Origin: Planctomycetota bacterium
Lineage (GTDB): Bacteria; Planctomycetota; Planctomycetia; Pirellulales; Thermoguttaceae
Assembly: GCA_023621895.1 (NCBI GenBank)
Contig: JAMOAF010000536.1
Coordinates: forward strand, 1-10,579
Direction of reading: 5' to 3'
Length of the DNA stretch: 10,579 bases
A model generated the notes under the pieces. It saw only the letters and a program-made list of their open reading frames with translations. It was not told where the DNA came from and did not search any database. Shown here in pieces: positions 7,390 through 10,579 of this stretch; positions within the stretch are counted from its first letter, which is position 1; each line of letters starts with the position of its first letter. A program made the translations under genes and the position numbers.

Positions 7390-7415
7390 GCCGGATTCCA
7401 CTTTTCCGGCTTTTT
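7390..7415 (+). terminator. Candidate intrinsic terminator upstream of the sigma-54 promoter
   Basis: GCCGGA (7390-7395) pairs with TCCGGC (7405-7410) across a 9-base loop and is followed at once by TTTTT. The stem is short but GC-rich. It lies five bases before the sigma-54 promoter and would insulate it from transcripts coming through the DUF4838 gene. Confidence 0.5.
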
Positions 7416-7420
7416 CCGAT

Positions 7421-7436
7421 TGGCACGCCAGTTGCA
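7421..7436 (+). promoter_or_regulatory. Sigma-54 (-24/-12) promoter
   Basis: TGGCACG-CCAG-TTGCA matches the consensus TGGCACG-N4-TTGCW at every fixed position, with the invariant GG (7422-7423) and GC (7434-7435) separated by exactly 10 bp. Bases on either side (AT before, T three bases after) also fit. Transcription would begin near 7446-7447, giving a leader of about 215 bases ahead of the ECF sigma gene. Activation needs a bacterial enhancer-binding protein; one is encoded at 2244-3302, but its binding site is not identified here. Confidence 0.8.
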
Positions 7437-7446
7437 GCTCTACTCT

Positions 7447-7660
7447 TGTGGTTTGGCAGCCGCCAGGCCAATGCCCCGATTCGCCGGTACGCGGAGCGAC
7501 GGGGCGCGAGGGGGGGTACCCCCCGTGGATGGTTACGTTCTTCGTGAACCTGTTAGAATGGAAGAGGAGAGGTTGGCGGCGGCAACGGCCGATTGCTCCG
7601 TGCGAGCCCCCGAGCGGGAAGAGCGCGGCGAACCGTTCCCGACGACCGTCCGTACCTAAA
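7447..7660 (+). other. Predicted 5' leader of the ECF sigma mRNA
   Basis: The stretch between the predicted sigma-54 start site and ATG 7661 contains a G/C block palindrome, GGGGGGTACCCCCC (7511-7524), a TTAGAAT box (7553-7559) that could be a second -10 element without a good -35, and a 33-codon ORF at 7558-7659 ending one base before ATG 7661. The ECF frame itself is also open here (in-frame ATG at 7529), so a longer N-terminus cannot be fully excluded. Confidence 0.35.
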
Positions 7661-8317
7661 ATGACGAGCACGATCGAAACCATGCAGCCAAGCGCATCAC
7701 ACTCCATTCCTTATGCCGAGTGGTCCGATGAGGATTTGTTGCTCGCCTACCGGAGCGGGAGTGATCGCGCAGCTTTTGAGGAGCTGGTGTGCCGTTATGA
7801 GCGCGAGTTGTTCAATTATCTCCGGCGGTACCTCGGCGATGCCGATATGGCCGAAGATGCGTTCCAGGCGACTTTCCTCCAGGTCCATATGAAGTGTCAA
7901 TACTTCGAGCCGGGGCGCGCCGTGCGCCCCTGGCTGTACACGGTTGCAACGAACCAGGCCATCGATGCGCAGCGCCGCAACCGGCGCCACCAGATAACCA
8001 GCCTGGATCGCGCTTTTCGAGCCGGTGATCAGGATGACGAAGGCGGCTCGCTGATCGAGTTGTTGGGCGGCGACACGCCGTCGCCCGACGAACATATCGA
8101 GACGGCCGAGGTGGGCGAGGAGGTCCGCCTGGCGGTCGAGCGGTTACCCGAGTCACTCAAGGAAGTCCTGATCCTGGTCTATTACCAGGGCCTGAAGTAC
8201 CGCGAGGCGGCGGAAGCCCTGGAGATTCCCGTCGGAACAGTAAAGAGCCGCCTGCACGCGGCGATTCGGCGACTGCAACCCTCTTTGACCCATCTCGATA
8301 TTGCGGCACATGGCTGA
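7661..8317 (+). CDS. ECF-type RNA polymerase sigma factor (planctomycete type)
   Basis: A 218-residue sigma-70-family factor with only regions 2 and 4. Region 2 (about 25-110) includes LLLAYRSGSDRAAFEELVCR, YLRRYLGDADMAEDAFQATF and the region 2.4 part RPWLYTVATNQAIDAQRRNR, which contacts the -10 element. A linker rich in Asp and Gly (120-150) joins region 4 (about 151-207), with RLPESLKEVLILVYYQGLKY and the helix-turn-helix REAAEALEIPVGTVKSRLHA that reads the -35 box. It would redirect RNA polymerase to a stress- or envelope-type regulon. The stop overlaps the anti-sigma gene by 8 bp, the usual coupling for a sigma/anti-sigma pair. The start at 7661 is chosen because homologous-looking sequence begins about here; no clear Shine-Dalgarno is present, and the frame is open upstream to GTG 7448 and ATG 7529. 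A perfect sigma-54 promoter lies upstream. Confidence 0.92.
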   Translation: MTSTIETMQPSASHSIPYAEWSDEDLLLAYRSGSDRAAFEELVCRYERELFNYLRRYLGDADMAEDAFQATFLQVHMKCQYFEPGRAVRPWLYTVATNQAIDAQRRNRRHQITSLDRAFRAGDQDDEGGSLIELLGGDTPSPDEHIETAEVGEEVRLAVERLPESLKEVLILVYYQGLKYREAAEALEIPVGTVKSRLHAAIRRLQPSLTHLDIAAHG

Positions 8318-9332
8318 AAACATCCCAGAGCAACTACTCGGTTATCTCCTCGGCGCGTTGGAAGACGACGAGCAACAGAACCTGCGAAAACAGCTTTCCC
8401 GCGATGAAAACCTGCGGAGGGAGTTGGCACAACTTCGCGAGTTGATCCACCCGCTCGAGCGGACTCGCCAGGGCGACGCCCCCCCTCCCCAACTCGCCGA
8501 GCGGACCTGCCAATTCGTGGCCGCCAGGGCCGAAGAGTTGAAGTCCCCGCGCAACGAGCGCCCGGCCCCCGCCGGTTGCCTGCACGATCTGGGCGAGGAC
8601 CTGAGCCTCGGCGGCGATCCTTCCCGGTTCAGTTGGTTCGACCTGGCCGCCGCCGCCGGCATTCTCGTCGCCGCGTCGCTCCTGCTCTTTCCCGCCTTGC
8701 AGGTGGGCAGGAACGAGGCGCGGATCAACGCCTGCGCCCACAACCTGGCGCTGCTGCGGCAGAGCCTGGCGCAATATGGCGACGCCTTCGCGGGATTCAT
8801 GCCTTCGGCGCCGCCGGATAGCCGGTTGAGCGTCGCCGGCGGCTTTGCCTCGATCCTCCGCACCAACGGCTACCTCTCCGACCTGCATGTTCTCCTCTGC
8901 CCGAGTTCGCCCGCCGCGGCGCGGCCGGGTTTTGACGTCCCCACGGTCGATTACATCCAGGCCATGCCCGAGGGCAGGGAACTGGAAGAACTGCTGGCGA
9001 GTCTCGGCGGTGGCTACAGCATGTCGTACGGTTACATGGAAAACGGCCGCTTCCGCGCCTTGCGCAGCGAAGGCGGCAGCCACTTCGCCCTCGTCTCGGA
9101 CTCCCCCTCGCCGGACCCGCCCCACTTCCGCACCTTCAGTCACGGCAGCGGCGTGAACGTCCTCTACCAGAGCGGCGCCGTCTGCTTCGTGACCCAGCCC
9201 TGCGCCTCGCCGGAAAGCGACCACATCTTCCTCAACGCGGCCGGCGAGATCGGGCTGGGCCTGAATCGATACGATGCGGTCATTCCGCCGGCCGGCGCGA
9301 CGCCGATCATACCGGTTGGGCTCAGGTGGTGA
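8310..9332 (+). CDS. Membrane anti-sigma factor fused to a DUF1559/pseudopilin-like outer domain
   Basis: A 340-residue protein. Residues 1-75 (LLGYLLGALEDDEQQNLRKQ and following helices) resemble the cytoplasmic helical domain of planctomycete anti-sigma factors; the zinc motif HxxxCxxC is absent. One membrane helix spans about 111-130 (DLAAAAGILVAASLLLFPAL). It runs directly into RNEARINACAHNLALLRQSL and a Tyr-Gly-Phe-Met-Pro segment, which parallels DUF1559-type prepilin-like proteins (LLLPAVQ, then AR...C.NNL, then G.FP). Near the C-terminus His278 is followed by nine residues and Ser-Gly (HGSGVNVLYQSG), matching the H-X9-DG motif except for Ser in place of Asp. So the prepilin leader seems to be replaced by an anti-sigma domain. 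The ATG at 8310 overlaps the ECF stop by 8 bp; an in-frame TTG at 8301 is a less likely start. It probably binds the adjacent ECF factor and senses an extracytoplasmic signal; the signal is unknown. Confidence 0.85.
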   Translation: MAENIPEQLLGYLLGALEDDEQQNLRKQLSRDENLRRELAQLRELIHPLERTRQGDAPPPQLAERTCQFVAARAEELKSPRNERPAPAGCLHDLGEDLSLGGDPSRFSWFDLAAAAGILVAASLLLFPALQVGRNEARINACAHNLALLRQSLAQYGDAFAGFMPSAPPDSRLSVAGGFASILRTNGYLSDLHVLLCPSSPAAARPGFDVPTVDYIQAMPEGRELEELLASLGGGYSMSYGYMENGRFRALRSEGGSHFALVSDSPSPDPPHFRTFSHGSGVNVLYQSGAVCFVTQPCASPESDHIFLNAAGEIGLGLNRYDAVIPPAGATPIIPVGLRW

Positions 9333-9352
9333 GAAGGCATGACCCTTCCACC
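9328..9352. terminator. Hairpin at the convergent gene end, possible terminator
   Basis: GGTG-A-GAAGG pairs with CCTTCCACC across a 6-base loop (9-bp stem, one bulge), beginning inside the anti-sigma stop codon, in the 61-bp gap between two convergent genes. No T-run follows on either strand, so strength is uncertain. Confidence 0.35.
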
Positions 9353-9393
9353 TTCACGGCGAACTCCTCCAGAGCCAATCGGTTAACGCACGC

Positions 9394-10579
9394 TTACTGC
9401 TGCCGGTAGAAAACCAACTGGAACGACCGCGGCGCAAGTTCGACTGCCCAATTCGCCAATTCCGAGCCTTCCACGGTCTTCTTCGGGCCGCCATAGAATT
9501 CCGCCTGGTACTTTGCGCCGGTTTCGATTCCGCCGAGCTGGAACGTGCGGGATTCCTCCGCCGCGGCGCCCCGCCGGAAAATGATCGCGAATCCCGCCTT
9601 CAAGTCCGGCCGGTCGCATTGCCACGCGCACCAGGCGTCGTCGCCGGCGGCGGTCTCGTCCGTCAGTTGGTAGAAGTCGCCCATGTAGAACGGACGCATG
9701 CGGATCGCGGCATCGAAGACCTTCTTGAACCAGGCCGTCTCGCTGTCGGTTATCTTGCGCCGGATGATCCCGCCGTCGAAATCGGACGGCGTGATGACAG
9801 TCCCTGAAGAGATGATGCTCAGCGCCGCGTAATCGTCGCCGACCGGCACGCAGTTGAATTCGCATCCCTGGAACGGCAAATAGGGCATCAGGTTGAGCGT
9901 CGCATTCTGTCCCAGGATAAACGCGGTATCGCCCGGCTTGCGTCCGATGTAGTAGTCGCTGCGGCAGTACGTGTGGGCCCGCGAAATCATTTCCACATCG
10001 ATGCGTCGTCCGCCGGACGAACAGTTCTCCTGGAGAATATCCGGGAATCGCGCCCGCATCTCATCCAGGAATTTGTACATCCCGGTGATGTGCTTCGCCT
10101 CGGCGATTCCGGCGCGGTCGGCCGCATCCATGCCGTGCCAGACGGGGCCGGGGTCCATGTTGAAATCCTGGCGGTAGACATCGATCTTGTGCTTCGCGAT
10201 GATTCCGTAGACCGTGTCCTGGATCCATCGGAGCGCCTCGGGATTGCCGTAGTCGACGAGCTGCCCGTGCCGGTACTCCGGATGCGTCTTCAGAATCGGC
10301 GCGGAATCGGTCATCCGCTCCGGCTCAAACCAGAGCAGGAATTTCAACCCGGCGTTGTGGACCGCGCTTGCGATCGGCAACAGGTCGCCGGTCGGATGCG
10401 TGGTCGTATTGACCCGCCAGTCGCCGACGTACTTCCACCAGTTCGGACCGCAGTTGGAATACAACTCGTCCTCGTGCGGCGCGCCGTACCAGCCGGCATC
10501 GACCCAATACGTGTCGAACGGCAGTCTGTTGTCGACGCAGTATTGCAGGACGTCGGCCATCATCTGCGGCGTCTTGTTC
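9394..10579 (-). CDS. GH36-type alpha-galactosidase (5' end outside window)
   Basis: The C-terminal ~394 residues of a melibiase-like glycoside hydrolase, which removes terminal alpha-linked galactose from oligosaccharides. The frame stays open to the window edge (Asn-Lys-Thr-Pro-Gln ahead of Met-Met), so the start and the usual N-terminal beta-sandwich domain lie outside. Numbering from the Met at 10563: YWVDAGWYG (19-27), KFLLWFEPERM (74-84, compare WFEPE of GH36), the nucleophile candidate Asp133 in YRQDFN, the ENCSSGGRRID loop (179-189), and the acid/base candidate Asp203 in YCRSDYY. From about 290 on, a C-terminal beta domain follows (AEFYGGPKKT and SFQLVFYRQQ at the end). The family's common KWD at the nucleophile is RQD here, so this is a divergent subgroup and its exact substrate is unsure. 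No signal peptide can be judged. It is convergent with the anti-sigma gene and thus in a separate transcript. Confidence 0.88.
   Translation of the reverse strand, partial: NKTPQMMADVLQYCVDNRLPFDTYWVDAGWYGAPHEDELYSNCGPNWWKYVGDWRVNTTTHPTGDLLPIASAVHNAGLKFLLWFEPERMTDSAPILKTHPEYRHGQLVDYGNPEALRWIQDTVYGIIAKHKIDVYRQDFNMDPGPVWHGMDAADRAGIAEAKHITGMYKFLDEMRARFPDILQENCSSGGRRIDVEMISRAHTYCRSDYYIGRKPGDTAFILGQNATLNLMPYLPFQGCEFNCVPVGDDYAALSIISSGTVITPSDFDGGIIRRKITDSETAWFKKVFDAAIRMRPFYMGDFYQLTDETAAGDDAWCAWQCDRPDLKAGFAIIFRRGAAAEESRTFQLGGIETGAKYQAEFYGGPKKTVEGSELANWAVELAPRSFQLVFYRQQ

Noticed and set aside
6140..7471. 443-codon open frame on the minus strand
   Set aside because: It is antisense to the well-supported DUF4838 gene and shows no recognisable domain; long antisense frames are common in GC-rich DNA.
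8334..9224. 296-codon open frame on the minus strand
   Set aside because: It is antisense to the anti-sigma gene, with a low-complexity composition reflecting the codon bias of the real gene.

Overview
The window looks like chromosomal DNA of a planctomycete, probably Pirellulales-like. The reasons are the high GC content, the planctomycete-type ECF sigma factor, an anti-sigma protein carrying a pseudopilin / H-X9-DG-like domain, a DUF4838 protein, and a GTTCCCAAGCT-type palindromic repeat of a kind I associate with such genomes. This is judged from sequence by eye; no database search was run.

Layout. (1) Positions 1-3302 hold a two-gene unit. A HEAT-repeat protein with a degenerate receiver domain, cut off at its 5' end by the window edge, overlaps by ATGA a stand-alone sigma-54 activator (AAA+ plus Fis-type HTH) that has no sensory domain. 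(2) Positions 3303-3674 are a non-coding spacer. It has a hairpin after the activator, a diverged tandem repeat containing a perfect 17-bp-arm palindrome, and an extended -10 promoter candidate. (3) Positions 3675-5266 hold a second ATGA-coupled pair: a small STAS protein and a short PilB/GspE-type secretion ATPase without the usual N-terminal domain. (4) Positions 5339-7198 encode an exported DUF4838 protein, probably carbohydrate-active. (5) Positions 7199-7660 are a second spacer with structured DNA, an intrinsic terminator candidate and a textbook sigma-54 (-24/-12) promoter. (6) Positions 7661-9332 hold an ECF sigma factor gene overlapping by 8 bp the gene of a membrane anti-sigma factor whose outer part resembles a DUF1559 pseudopilin. 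(7) Positions 9394-10579 on the minus strand hold the 3' part of a GH36-type alpha-galactosidase gene, convergent with the anti-sigma gene.

How it may fit together (inference). The recurring themes are regulation of sigma factors (a sigma-54 activator, a sigma-54 promoter ahead of an ECF/anti-sigma pair, a STAS protein), pilus or secretion-like parts (a PilB/GspE ATPase and a pseudopilin-like domain) and glycan breakdown (DUF4838 and GH36). A possible circuit is that a sigma-54 activator switches on the ECF/anti-sigma pair, with the anti-sigma factor sensing an envelope or secretion state. No catalytic or regulatory link between the units is proven by the sequence.
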